Shown piece after piece: positions 10,194-18,710 of a stretch of 42,547 nucleotides of DNA. The position numbers were made by a program, and so were the translations under genes. Position 1 is the first letter of the stretch, and the number at the start of each line of letters is the position of its first letter. Source of the DNA: Metapseudomonas otitidis. GTDB taxonomy: Bacteria; Pseudomonadota; Gammaproteobacteria; Pseudomonadales; Pseudomonadaceae. Below the pieces are notes generated by a model that did not search any database, was not told the origin of the DNA, and worked only from the letters and a program-made list of their open reading frames with translations. Location: NCBI RefSeq assembly GCF_900111835.1, contig NZ_FOJP01000004.1:1-42547 (forward strand). The letters run 5' to 3'.

Positions 10194-11093
10194 ATGGCGG
10201 TGTCCTCGCCCATCCCCAACATCGACATCGGCCAGGTCTATGACCAGCGCTACGCCGATGCCGATGTGCACTACGAGGCCCTCGGCAAGCTTGCCGACTT
10301 CTTCGGCCGCAACATGCCGGTGCACCGCCACGACCGCTTCTTCCAGGTGCACTACGTCAAGAGCGGCACCGTGCGGGTGTTCCTCGACGACGAGGGCTTC
10401 GTCCAGGAAGGGCCGATGTTCTTCCTCACCCCGCCCACCGTCACCCACGCCTTCGTCACCGATGCGGAAAGCGACGGCCATGTGCTGACCGTGCGCCAGC
10501 AACTGGTGTGGCCGCTGCTGGAGGCCCACGCCGGGCTCGCCAGCGGTCCGCGCATCGCGCCGTTGTGCGTGTCGGTGGGGGCGCTGGAGCCGCGCTACGA
10601 AGGGGAGGTGGCACGCCTGAACCTGTTGTTCGACGAACTGCGCCAGGAATTCGCCGACAGCCGACCGGGCCGCGCCCTGAGCCTGGTGGCGCTGACCGAG
10701 CTGATCTTCATCAGCCTGTTGCGCCTCTCCAGCCGCTCCCTGGCCGCCCAGCCGGCCCGCCGCGAGGACCTGCACATCTTCCAGCGCTTCAACGTGCTGA
10801 TCGAGCAGCGCTACCCCGAGCACTGGGGCCTGGGCCAGTATGCCGATGCCCTGGGCGTGACCGAGGCACGGCTCAACGAGGTGTGCCGACGCATCGCCGG
10901 CATGCCCTCCAAGCGCCTGGTGTTCGAACGGCTGATGCAGGAAGCGCGGCGCCTGCTGCTGTTCACCGGGGAGTCGGTGAACGGCATCGGCTACCGCCTG
11001 GGCTTCAAGGACCCGGCCTACTTCAGCCGCTTCTTCACTCGCCACGCCGGGATGACCCCGGGGGCCTACCGCAGCAGCCGAGGGGCGGAATGA
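10194..11093 (+). CDS. hpaA: AraC-family activator of the 4-HPA hydroxylase genes
   Basis: This is a 299-residue AraC/XylS regulator. The N-terminal cupin (roughly residues 35-95; MPVHRHDRFFQVHYV and PTVTHAF) likely binds 4-HPA. The C-terminal double helix-turn-helix (about 195-295) includes YADALGVTEARLNEVCRR and NGIGYRLGFKDPAYFSRFFTRH. GGAGG sits 8 nt before the ATG. In E. coli HpaA activates the hydroxylase operon with 4-HPA. The matching target here would be the 21-bp direct repeat upstream of 18882. It lies 20 nt downstream of hpaR, so the two are probably co-transcribed. Confidence 0.88.
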   Translation: MAVSSPIPNIDIGQVYDQRYADADVHYEALGKLADFFGRNMPVHRHDRFFQVHYVKSGTVRVFLDDEGFVQEGPMFFLTPPTVTHAFVTDAESDGHVLTVRQQLVWPLLEAHAGLASGPRIAPLCVSVGALEPRYEGEVARLNLLFDELRQEFADSRPGRALSLVALTELIFISLLRLSSRSLAAQPARREDLHIFQRFNVLIEQRYPEHWGLGQYADALGVTEARLNEVCRRIAGMPSKRLVFERLMQEARRLLLFTGESVNGIGYRLGFKDPAYFSRFFTRHAGMTPGAYRSSRGAE

Positions 11094-11094
11094 A

Positions 11095-11604
11095 ATGAGC
11101 GTGCTGATCGTCTTCACGGGTCTGCCGGGCACCGGCAAGACCACGCTCGCATCGCGCCTGGCCCGCGAGCTGGGCGCGGTGTACCTGCGGCTCGACGTGA
11201 TCGAGCAGGCCATCCGCGAGGCCGGCATCGCCGCCGACGTGGGCACCAGCGGCTACCGCGTGGCCAATGGCCTGGCCCTGGGCAACCTGCGGCTGGGGCA
11301 TCGGGTGGTGGTGGATTGCGTCAACCCGGTGGCCGAGAGCCGCCAGGCCTGGGCACAGGTGGCAGCCGACGCCGGCGCGAGGCTGTGCGACGTGCGGGTG
11401 ATCTGCAGTGACGCGGCCGAGCACCGGCGCCGGGTCGAGACGCGCCAGGGCGACATCCCGGGCCTGGTGCCGCCCAGCTGGGCGTCCGTGCAGCGGCATG
11501 CGTTCGACCCGTGGGAGAGCCCGCCCTTCACCGTCGACACGGCCCGGCTGACGGTGGGCGCGGCACTGGAGGCGATCCGCACCCACCTATCGCTTCCGGC
11601 CTAG
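11095..11604 (+). CDS. Predicted P-loop kinase (AAA_33/zeta-like), function unknown
   Basis: This 169-residue cytosolic protein has a clear Walker A, FTGLPGTGKTTLASRLA (residues 7-23), and a lid-like arginine segment DAAEHRRRVETR. It resembles small predicted ATP-dependent kinases related to zeta-toxin or chloramphenicol-phosphotransferase folds. Its ATG begins one nucleotide after the hpaA stop, so it is almost certainly co-translated with that activator. No antitoxin-like partner is visible. The substrate is unknown, and this gene is not a standard hpa-cluster member. Confidence 0.7.
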   Translation: MSVLIVFTGLPGTGKTTLASRLARELGAVYLRLDVIEQAIREAGIAADVGTSGYRVANGLALGNLRLGHRVVVDCVNPVAESRQAWAQVAADAGARLCDVRVICSDAAEHRRRVETRQGDIPGLVPPSWASVQRHAFDPWESPPFTVDTARLTVGAALEAIRTHLSLPA

Positions 11605-11659
11605 AACCCTCCACGCTCACGCCGGCACCGAGCCACCGCCGGGGCGCGCCGAATGCCGG

Positions 11660-11690
11660 CTCCCCGGCAGCCCGTGTGGCCACCGGGGAG
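11660..11690. terminator. Hairpin between convergent kinase and porin genes
   Basis: CTCCCCGG (11660-11667) and CCGGGGAG (11683-11690) form an 8-bp inverted repeat with a 15-nt loop in the 98-nt gap between two converging genes. There is no T-run, so termination is a weak inference. Confidence 0.4.
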
Positions 11691-11702
11691 ACGCGACGGG
11701 GC

Positions 11703-12965
11703 TCAGAACAGCGGCAGGGTGTAGCCGAGGATCAGCCGGTTCTCGTCCACGTCGGTGGTCAGCCCGTTGCTGGAGCGGAAGGTGGCGTTGCGCAGGCGCA
11801 CGTTGAAGCCCTTCAGCGGGCCGTCCTGGAAGACGTAGGCCAGGTCGGTGTCGCGCTCCCACTCCTTGCCGTTGCGCACGCTGGCCGTCTGCACGTGTTC
11901 ACCGCTCACGTAGCGGGTCATGAAGCTCAGGCCGGGGATGCCCAGGGCGGCGAAGTCGAAGTCGTAGCGCGCCTGCCAGGCGTCCGTCTCGGCCTTGGTG
12001 AAGACGTTGAAGGTCACCAGGTTGACCGAGTACGGGTCCAGCCCCGGGTAGGCGAAGTCGCCGTCGCCGGAGAGGTTCTGGTAGCCCAGGCCGACCTTGT
12101 GGGCGCCCATGCCGAGGGTGAGCATGCCGTTGAAGAAGCGGTTGTCGATGCGCCCGCCGTCCACCCGCTTGGCGCTGCGGTAGCGGTGGTCGCCGTGCTC
12201 GCCGGTGTCGAAGTAGCGCAGGTCGGTCTTCAGCGTCACCCCGTCGCCGAGGGTGGCGTTGTGCACCAGGCCGACGAAGTGCTGGCGGTAGATGTCCTCC
12301 ATCTGTGCGGCGTAGTAGCTGAGGGTCAGCCCCGGGTTGACCGCGTAGCTGCCGCCGATCAGGTCCAGGTGTGCGCTTTCCACGCCGCCGTAGTTCATCT
12401 CGTCGTTGCTGGAGGAGTCACGCAGGTTGATCTTCTCCAGCCGGCCGACGTTCAGCGTCAGCCCATCCACGTCCTGGGAGGTCAGCAGGCCGCCGGAGTA
12501 GGTGGAGGAGAGCAGGCGCACGTCGTTGTAGGCGGCCACCGGCAGCTGCGGCTGCAGGGTGCCGAGCTTCAGCACGCTGCGCGCCAGGCGCAGCTTGGCG
12601 GTCACGCCCAGCTCGCTGTAGGTGTCCTCGGGCTCGTGGCTCTGGGCACCGTAGGGCAGCAGGCCGGTGCCGCGCCGGCCCTTGCCGGAGTCGAGCTTGA
12701 TGGCGGTCTGGCCCATGGCGTCCAGACCGAAGCCGACGGTGCCTTCGGTGAAGCCGGACTCGTAGCGCAGGGTGAAGCCCTGGGCCCATTCCTCGGCCTT
12801 GGCCTGGGCGGCGCCGTGCTGGCGGAAGTCGCGGTTCATGTACATGTTGCGGGCTTCGACGCTGGCCTTGCTGTCGGCCAGGAAGTCGGCCCGTGCCACG
12901 CCACCGAGGCCCAGCGCGGGGCCCAGCAGGCAGGCGAGTGCCAGCGGTTTCGGGGTCCTGATCAT
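11703..12965 (-). CDS. OprD-family outer-membrane porin
   Basis: This 420-residue protein has a signal peptide (about residues 1-26, ending GVARA-D). The mature start DFLADSKASVEARNMYMNRDFR is characteristic of OprD/Opd porins, and the C-terminal Phe (LGYTLPLF) fits BAM-dependent assembly. OprD-family members pass amino acids or aromatic and organic acids. Its promoter carries the same palindrome as the hpa operon and it diverges from a TRAP transporter. The inferred cargo is therefore 4-HPA or a related phenylacetate. The exact Opd/Occ subtype cannot be assigned by eye. Confidence 0.88.
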   Translation of the reverse strand: MIRTPKPLALACLLGPALGLGGVARADFLADSKASVEARNMYMNRDFRQHGAAQAKAEEWAQGFTLRYESGFTEGTVGFGLDAMGQTAIKLDSGKGRRGTGLLPYGAQSHEPEDTYSELGVTAKLRLARSVLKLGTLQPQLPVAAYNDVRLLSSTYSGGLLTSQDVDGLTLNVGRLEKINLRDSSSNDEMNYGGVESAHLDLIGGSYAVNPGLTLSYYAAQMEDIYRQHFVGLVHNATLGDGVTLKTDLRYFDTGEHGDHRYRSAKRVDGGRIDNRFFNGMLTLGMGAHKVGLGYQNLSGDGDFAYPGLDPYSVNLVTFNVFTKAETDAWQARYDFDFAALGIPGLSFMTRYVSGEHVQTASVRNGKEWERDTDLAYVFQDGPLKGFNVRLRNATFRSSNGLTTDVDENRLILGYTLPLF

Positions 12966-13024
12966 TGTTCTTGTCTCCAGGATTGAGTGGAAACCATCGC
13001 CGTCGGGTGGGCGATGGCGGGCAT

Positions 13025-13054
13025 ACTCTAGGCATTTAGTTAATATTTTAACAA
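13025..13054 (-). promoter_or_regulatory. Porin promoter with HpaR-like operator
   Basis: On the minus strand a -35 TTGTTA (13049-13054), an 18-nt spacer and a -10 TAGAGT (13025-13030) precede the porin gene. The perfect palindrome GTTAA-TATT-TTAAC (13039-13052) overlaps the -35 and spacer. It is identical in its arms to the sites at hpaG1. The region 13055-13195 is AT-richer and has no convincing gene. Confidence 0.65.
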
Positions 13055-13195
13055 TACGGATGGAGATCGACCTTGGTTGGGTGGGTGACCTTTTCGTGTG
13101 TATAAATTTGTTTAACTAATTGATTTATATGAATTTAATTGAATTCGGGACGCGAGATGAGCCCGCCCGAGACGCAGCGGCCTCGCGAAGAGGTG

Positions 13196-13229
13196 TTGAC
13201 AGTGCGCGCAATAAAATTAACTTATTAAC
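13196..13229 (+). promoter_or_regulatory. dctP promoter with HpaR-like operator
   Basis: A consensus -35 TTGACA (13196-13201) is followed after 16 nt by a weak -10 TAACTT (13218-13223). The sequence ATTAA-CTTA-TTAAC (13216-13229) overlaps the -10 and differs from GTTAA-N4-TTAAC by one base. It fits a repressor site shared with the porin and hpaG1 promoters. Confidence 0.6.
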
Positions 13230-13279
13230 GGAATTGCGTTCCCCGTCCCGCCCTACAAGAACAACAAGGAGCCACCCCG

Positions 13280-14302
13280 ATGAAGATCCTTCCCCTCGCT
13301 ACCCTGTGCCTGGCCCTGCCGCTGGCGCACCTGGCCCAGGCCGCCGATGTGATCACCCTCAAGGTGGCGCATTTCCTGCCTTCCACCTCCAACGCCCAGG
13401 CCAACATCATCGAGCCCTGGTGCGCGCAGCTGACCGAGGAGTCCGCCGGTCGCCTGCGTTGCCAGCTCTACCCCTCGATGCAGCTCGGCGGCACGCCGGC
13501 CAAGCTCGCCGACATGGCGCGCAACGGCGTGGCCGACATCGTCTGGACCGCCCCGGCCTATTCCGCCGGCAAGTTCCCCCGGGTCGAGGCGCTGGAGCTG
13601 CCGTTCGTGCTGCCCAGCGGCGGTGCGCGGGGCAACGCCATCATCTGGGACTACTACGAGCGCTACGCCAAGGACGACTTCAAGGGCTACAAGGTGCTGG
13701 TGGTCCACGGTGACGGCGGCATGAGCCTGCACACCCGTGGCCAGCCGGTGAAGACCCTGGCGGACCTGGCCGGGCTGAAGCTGCGGGCCTCCAGCCGCAC
13801 CGCCGCCAAGACCGTCGAAAGCCTGGGCGCGACCCCGGTGAGCATGCCGCCGGCGCAGATGACCGAAGCCATCTCCAAGGGCGTGGTGGATGGTGCCCTG
13901 GCCGCCTGGGAAGTGGTGCCCGCCACCAAGCTCGACGAAGTGACCCAGTTCCACACCGACGTGCCGGAAGGGCAGCCCGCCGTGGGCTACACCGTGCTGG
14001 CGATGCTGATGAACCCGCGCAAGTTCGACAGCCTGCCGCCGGACCTGCAGGCCATCATCGAGCGCAACAGTGGCAAGGCCCTGTCGGAACGCTTCGCCAG
14101 CGCCTGGGACAAGGCCACCGATACCGCCGTCGCCGCCACCCCGGCCGACGCGCGGGTGACCTTCGCCGAGGCCGACTACGAAGCCCTGCGCAAGGCCTCG
14201 GCCGGTGCCGTCGAGCAGTGGATCAGCGAGGCCGACGGCAAGGGCCTGGACGGCCGTGCCCTGGTCGACGGCGTGCGCACCCTCGCCAGCGAGGCCCGGT
14301 AA
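13280..14302 (+). CDS. dctP: TRAP transporter periplasmic substrate-binding subunit
   Basis: This 340-residue DctP-family protein has a signal peptide ending HLAQA-AD (about residue 22). Typical motifs include YPSMQLGGTPAKLADMARNGVADI and LAGLKLRASSRTAAKTVESLGATPV; this segment contains the conserved Arg that clamps the ligand carboxylate. It delivers an organic acid to the DctQM membrane pair encoded next. Placement between hpa genes and the shared operator point to 4-HPA or a related aromatic acid, which is an inference. AACAAGGAG lies just before the ATG. Confidence 0.9.
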   Translation: MKILPLATLCLALPLAHLAQAADVITLKVAHFLPSTSNAQANIIEPWCAQLTEESAGRLRCQLYPSMQLGGTPAKLADMARNGVADIVWTAPAYSAGKFPRVEALELPFVLPSGGARGNAIIWDYYERYAKDDFKGYKVLVVHGDGGMSLHTRGQPVKTLADLAGLKLRASSRTAAKTVESLGATPVSMPPAQMTEAISKGVVDGALAAWEVVPATKLDEVTQFHTDVPEGQPAVGYTVLAMLMNPRKFDSLPPDLQAIIERNSGKALSERFASAWDKATDTAVAATPADARVTFAEADYEALRKASAGAVEQWISEADGKGLDGRALVDGVRTLASEAR

Positions 14303-14307
14303 GCACC

Positions 14308-14832
14308 ATGAAGGAATCCCTGGATTTCACCCCGGCGGCGGACCTCGGTCCGCTGCAGCGGGGGCTGCTGCGGGTGGCCGAGGCCTTCGCCCTGGCCGGT
14401 GGCCTGGTGCTGATCGCCCTGGTGGGCATGTCCATGCTCTCCATCATCGGCCGCAAGCTGTTCTCCACCCCGGTGCGCGGTGACATGGAGCTGATGGAAG
14501 TCGGCGCGGCCATCGCCATCGCCGCCTTCCTGCCGCTGTGCGAACTGCGCGGCATGCACATCCGCGTCGATGCCCTGAGCAACTGGCTGCCGGCGGGCAT
14601 CCGCCGTGGCCTGGACACCCTGGCCCACCTGCTGTGCGCCGCCGCGGCCGGCCTGCTGGCCTGGCGCACCGCACTGCAGATGGTCGACAACCGCGAATAC
14701 GGCGATGCCACCACGCTGCTCTCGCTGCCGCTGTGGATCCCCCTGGCGCTGATCGTGCCCAGCCTGGGCCTGCTCGCCCTGTGCGCGCTGGCCCGAGCGG
14801 CGCGGGTACTGGGTGGCGGGGGTGCGGCATGA
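14308..14832 (+). CDS. dctQ: TRAP transporter small membrane subunit
   Basis: This 174-residue inner-membrane protein has four hydrophobic segments and the DctQ hallmarks VGMSMLSIIGRKLFSTPVRGDMELME and AFLPLCELRGMHIRVDAL. It pairs with DctM to form a sodium-driven secondary transporter fed by DctP. Its ATG is 5 nt after the dctP stop, and its stop overlaps the dctM start (ATGA). Confidence 0.9.
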   Translation: MKESLDFTPAADLGPLQRGLLRVAEAFALAGGLVLIALVGMSMLSIIGRKLFSTPVRGDMELMEVGAAIAIAAFLPLCELRGMHIRVDALSNWLPAGIRRGLDTLAHLLCAAAAGLLAWRTALQMVDNREYGDATTLLSLPLWIPLALIVPSLGLLALCALARAARVLGGGGAA

Positions 14833-16151
14833 GCGGCCTCGCCCTCGGGCTGATCGCCCTCGCCATCACCATGAGCCTCCTGCTGCTGCGGGTACACATC
14901 GGCATCACCATGCTGGTGGGCGGCGCCGCCTGCTTCTGGGCGGTCAACGACGGTGACCTGTCCTCGCTGCTGTTCACCCTCAACGACCTAGCCTATTCGC
15001 GGCTGTCCAACTACGACCTGGCGGTGATCCCGCTGTTCGTGCTGATGGGCCAGTTCGCTACCCACGGCGGCCTGTCGCGGGCCATCTTCCGCTGCGCCTC
15101 GGCCTTCATCGGCCACTGGAAGGGCGGCATGGGCCTGTCCGCCATCGGCGCCTGCGCCGGCTTCGGGGCCATCTGCGGCTCGTCCCTGGCCACTGCCGCC
15201 ACCATGAGCCACGTGGCTCTGCCGGAGCTGCGCCGGCACAACTATTCCGGGCGCCTGGCCACCGCCACGGTGGCGGCGGGTGGCACCCTGGGCATCCTCA
15301 TCCCGCCGTCGGTGCCGCTGATCATCTACGCGGTGCTGACCCAGGAATCCATCGCCAAGCTGTTCGTCGCCGCCATCGTGCCGGGGGTGATCGCCATCCT
15401 CGGCTACATGCTGGTGCTGCGGATCATGGTGGCGCGGGACGAGAGCCAGGCCACCGTCTCCCCCCGTGCCAGCACGGCGGAGCGGCTGCGCGCGCTGCTG
15501 GGCGTGAGCCCGGTGATCGGCGTGTTCCTGGTGGTGATCGTCGGCATCTACGGTGGCTGGGCCAACCCCACCGAGGCGGCCTCCATCGGCGCCGCCGCCT
15601 GTGGCGTGCTCGCCGTGCTGCAGGGCGGCATGCGCTGGAGCGGGCTGCGCGCCAGCCTGCTGGGCACCGCCGAGACCACCGCGATGATCTTCCTCGTGCT
15701 GCTGGGTGCCGACCTGCTCAACTCCGGCCTGGCGCTGACCCAGATGCCCGGCGAGCTGGCGGCCTGGGTGATCGGCAGCGGCCTGGCGCCGATGCTGGTG
15801 CTGATCCTGATCCTCGCCCTGTACCTGCTGCTGGGCTGCGTGATGGATTCGCTGGCGATGATCCTGCTGACCATCCCGATCTTCTACCCGATGATCATGG
15901 GCCTGGATTTCTTCGGCCTCGGCGAGACGGAGAAGTCCATCTGGTTCGGCATCCTCGCGCTGATGGTGGTGGAGATCGGCCTGATCCACCCGCCCCTGGG
16001 CATGAACCTGTTCATCGTCCAGCGCGCCGCCGGCGACGTGCCCTACGGCGAGACGGCACGGGGCATCGTGCCCTTCCTCTGTTCCGACCTGGTGCGCATC
16101 GCCCTGCTGGTGGCCTTCCCCGGGCTCAGCCTGTGGCTGCTCAGCCTCTGA
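14829..16151 (+). CDS. dctM: TRAP transporter large membrane subunit
   Basis: This 440-residue integral membrane protein has about 12 hydrophobic segments and DctM signatures: VIPLFVLMGQFATHGGLSRAIF, ICGSSLATAATMSHVALPELRRHNYSGRLATATVAAGGTLGILIPPS and LIHPPLGMNLFIVQ. It is the transport channel of the TRAP system. It overlaps dctQ by 4 nt and is followed by a hairpin terminator at 16159, so dctPQM is a compact three-gene operon. Confidence 0.92.
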   Translation: MSGLALGLIALAITMSLLLLRVHIGITMLVGGAACFWAVNDGDLSSLLFTLNDLAYSRLSNYDLAVIPLFVLMGQFATHGGLSRAIFRCASAFIGHWKGGMGLSAIGACAGFGAICGSSLATAATMSHVALPELRRHNYSGRLATATVAAGGTLGILIPPSVPLIIYAVLTQESIAKLFVAAIVPGVIAILGYMLVLRIMVARDESQATVSPRASTAERLRALLGVSPVIGVFLVVIVGIYGGWANPTEAASIGAAACGVLAVLQGGMRWSGLRASLLGTAETTAMIFLVLLGADLLNSGLALTQMPGELAAWVIGSGLAPMLVLILILALYLLLGCVMDSLAMILLTIPIFYPMIMGLDFFGLGETEKSIWFGILALMVVEIGLIHPPLGMNLFIVQRAAGDVPYGETARGIVPFLCSDLVRIALLVAFPGLSLWLLSL

Positions 16152-16158
16152 TCCAGCC

Positions 16159-16182
16159 GGCCGCCTGCGGGCGGCCGTTTCC
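16159..16182 (+). terminator. Terminator after dctPQM
   Basis: GGCCGCC-TGCG-GGCGGCC is a perfect 7-bp stem followed by GTTTCCTT. It lies 8 nt after the dctM stop and before the next gene at 16207. Confidence 0.7.
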
Positions 16183-16206
16183 TTCCTGCCGCTGCGGAAC
16201 CCGCCC

Positions 16207-17400
16207 ATGACCCCGACCGTTGCCCAGCCCCAGCGCCTGATCGTGCTGCTGGCCGCCCTGGTGGCCTTCGCCCCGCTGTCGATCGACATGTACCTGCCGA
16301 GCCTGCCGCGCATCGCCGCCGACCTGGGCGCGCCGGAGTCGGCGGTGCAGCTGACCATCGGCGTGTTCCTCGCCGGGCTGTGCCTGGGCATGCTCGCCTA
16401 CGGGCCGCTGTCCGACCGCTACGGCCGGCGCCGCCTGCTGCTGGGTGGCATCGCCTTGTACCTGGTGGCCAGCCTCGGCTGCGTGCTGGCCAGCGGCGTC
16501 GAGGCACTGATCGCCTGGCGCCTGCTGCAGGCCCTCGGCGGGGCCGCGGCCTCGGTGCTGGCGCGGGCCATCGTGCGGGACCTGTTCCCCCTGCGCGACG
16601 CGGCGCGGGTGCTCTCGCTGATGCACCTGGTGACCATGTTCGCCACCCTGGTGGCGCCGCTGCTGGGCGGCTACCTGATGCTGATGGCCGGCTGGCGCTC
16701 GCTGTTCGTGGTGCTGATGGTGTTCGCCGGGCTGTGCCTGCTGGCCACCGCCTGGAAGATCCCCGAGACGCACCTGCCGGAGGCCCGTGGCCGCACCCTG
16801 GGCGAGGCCTTTCGCGCCTACGGGCGCATGGCGCTGCAGCCGCTGGCGCTGGGCTACATCTTCTGCATGGGCCTGTGCTTCGCCGGCATGTTCGCCTTCA
16901 TCACCGCCTCGCCCTTCGTCTACATCGGCTACTTCGGCGTCTCGCCCCTGGGCTATGCCTGGCTGTTCGGGCTGAACATCGCCGGCATCATCGTCGCCAC
17001 CTTCCTGAATGCCCGGCTGGTGGGGCGCGTGTCGCCCGAGCACATGCTGGCCTGGGGCACCGCCGTGGCCGCCGTGGCCGGACTGGCCCTGGCCGGCGTG
17101 GGGCTCGCCGGGGTCGGCGGGTTGCCGGCGGTGGTGGCCTGCGTGGTGGCGTACGTCAGCGTCACCGGGTTGCTCGGCGCCAACTGCCTGGCCTGCCTGC
17201 TGGCGGCCTATCCGGGGCAGGCCGGTGCGGCGGCCGGGCTGGCGGTGGCCACCCAGTTCGGCCTGGGCACCGCCTGCAGCGCGCTGGTCAGTGCCCTGTA
17301 CGACGGCACCCCGCTGCCCATGTGCCTGGTGATCGGCGCCACCGGCATCGGTTGCCTGCTGGCCTACCGGCTGGCCCGGCGCGCATCCCACAGGCAATAG
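16207..17400 (+). CDS. Bcr/CflA-family MFS drug-efflux transporter
   Basis: This 397-residue 12-TM protein has the DHA1 motifs APLSIDMYLPSLP in TM1 (typical of Bcr/CflA), YGPLSDRYGRRRLLL (motif A) and RLLQALGGAAASVLARAIVRD. It likely exports toxic compounds by proton antiport from the inner membrane. It begins 25 nt after the dctPQM terminator. A link to 4-HPA catabolism is only positional. Its last 37 bp overlap the 3' end of the opposing MFS gene. Confidence 0.85.
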   Translation: MTPTVAQPQRLIVLLAALVAFAPLSIDMYLPSLPRIAADLGAPESAVQLTIGVFLAGLCLGMLAYGPLSDRYGRRRLLLGGIALYLVASLGCVLASGVEALIAWRLLQALGGAAASVLARAIVRDLFPLRDAARVLSLMHLVTMFATLVAPLLGGYLMLMAGWRSLFVVLMVFAGLCLLATAWKIPETHLPEARGRTLGEAFRAYGRMALQPLALGYIFCMGLCFAGMFAFITASPFVYIGYFGVSPLGYAWLFGLNIAGIIVATFLNARLVGRVSPEHMLAWGTAVAAVAGLALAGVGLAGVGGLPAVVACVVAYVSVTGLLGANCLACLLAAYPGQAGAAAGLAVATQFGLGTACSALVSALYDGTPLPMCLVIGATGIGCLLAYRLARRASHRQ

Positions 17401-18593
17401 AGCAGCAACAGCACGCCGGCTGCAGCCAGCACCGGCGGCGCGCCCAGCTGCGCCGCCAGCAGGCCGGCGAGCAGCCCGCCGATGGCGTCGAAGCCGAAGC
17501 GCACCGAGGTGTACAGCGACACCACCCGCCCGCGCAGGGTCTCCGGGGCTGAACTCTGCAGCACGATGTTGGTGCCGACGTTGCTGCTGGAGATGCCGAA
17601 GCCCAATACCGCCATCGCCACCAGCGACAGCCATAGCTGCGTGCTCCAGGCGAACACCAGCATGGCCAGCCCGCTGGCCGCCGCCGACGCGAGGATGACC
17701 CGGGGCAGGGCGCTCGGCGCCCGGTGGCTGGCCAGCAGCACACTGGAGGCCAGCGAGCCGAGCCCGGCCGCCCCCCAGAGCCAGCCGAGGGTGGTGGCAT
17801 CACCGGCGAAGATGTCCTTGGCGAACACCGGCAGCAGCACCACGTAGCTGGAGGCGGTGAGGTTGACCGCCATCACGCTGAGCATCATCGCCTTCACCGC
17901 CGGCGTGCCCCGTGCATAGGCCACCCCTTCGCCGAACACGTTGCGGAACGAGCCGCTGGCCCGCGGGATCGGCCCCATGCGCACCCACCACAGGCCCAGC
18001 ATCAGCGCGCCGTAGGAGAGGGCGTTGAGGGCGAAGCACAGCGCCTCGCTGACCACCCCCAGCAGCAGCCCGGCCAGGGGCGGGCCGACGAAGCGGGCGA
18101 GGGTGAAGAGCATGGCGTTCAGTGCCAGGGCGTTGGCCAGGTCCTCGCGCTCGTCGACGAAGCGGCTGAGCAGCGACTGGCGCAGCGGCGTGTCCACCGC
18201 GTTGAGCACCCCCAGCAGCCCGGCCATGAATACGATCAGCCCCGGCCCGATCAGGCCGCTGGCGGTCAGCGCCGCCAGGGTGGCGGCCTGCACCCCGAGC
18301 AGCGCCTCCACTGCGATCAGCAGGCGGCGCTTGTCGTGCCGGTCGATCCAGGCGCCGGCCAGCGGGCCCACCAGCAACTGCGGCAGCAGCGCTACGAAGG
18401 TCACCAGCCCCAGCAGCGCCGAGGAGCCGGTGAGGCGGTACACCAGCCAGGCCAGCGCCACCTGCTGGATCCAGGTGCCCAGGGTGGAAACGGCATGGCC
18501 GAAGAAGTACAGGCGGAAGTTGCGGTGGCGCAGGGCACGCAGGGCGGTGGGCCAGGTCATGGTCGGGCGGCGGCAAGGGGGCGGGGCGCTCAT
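17364..18593 (-). CDS. MFS transporter (EntS/MFS_3-like exporter)
   Basis: This 409-residue protein with about 12 hydrophobic segments has ALRHRNFRLYFFGHAVSTLGTWIQQVALAWLVYRLTGSS at its start, PLAGAWIDRHDKRRLL (motif A) and the second-half SSAPETLRGRVVSLYT. All are typical of the MFS_3 exporters that include EntS. The substrate is unknown. Neither start (18591-18593 or Met12 at 18558-18560) has a good ribosome site. It converges on and overlaps the Bcr/CflA gene. Upstream lies a TTCATTAAC-containing, AT-rich stretch that may hold its promoter. Confidence 0.78.
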   Translation of the reverse strand: MSAPPPCRRPTMTWPTALRALRHRNFRLYFFGHAVSTLGTWIQQVALAWLVYRLTGSSALLGLVTFVALLPQLLVGPLAGAWIDRHDKRRLLIAVEALLGVQAATLAALTASGLIGPGLIVFMAGLLGVLNAVDTPLRQSLLSRFVDEREDLANALALNAMLFTLARFVGPPLAGLLLGVVSEALCFALNALSYGALMLGLWWVRMGPIPRASGSFRNVFGEGVAYARGTPAVKAMMLSVMAVNLTASSYVVLLPVFAKDIFAGDATTLGWLWGAAGLGSLASSVLLASHRAPSALPRVILASAAASGLAMLVFAWSTQLWLSLVAMAVLGFGISSSNVGTNIVLQSSAPETLRGRVVSLYTSVRFGFDAIGGLLAGLLAAQLGAPPVLAAAGVLLLLYCLWDARRASR

Positions 18594-18710
18594 GCTAATG
18601 AAAAACGCCGTTCATTAACATATTCATGTCTGTCGCGACGGGTGCCTCTCGGGCCGAGCGGGGCAGGGCGTCGGCAGCGCTTGGAAAGCCAGGCATGAAA
18701 TCGCGAAAAT

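Noticed and set aside
13120-13713. Possible small gene starting in the porin-dctP intergenic region
   Set aside because: The first part crosses AT-rich promoter sequence and the rest is an off-frame reading of dctP. No similarity is seen.
16141-17634. 497-codon minus-strand frame opposite the Bcr/CflA gene
   Set aside because: His/Gln/Gly-rich shadow of a clear 12-TM transporter; no plausible start or family.
18597-18624. TTCATTAACATATTCAT upstream of the EntS-like MFS gene considered as another HpaR site
   Set aside because: It lacks the GTTAA-N4-TTAAC arms, having only one TTAAC half, so there is insufficient support.
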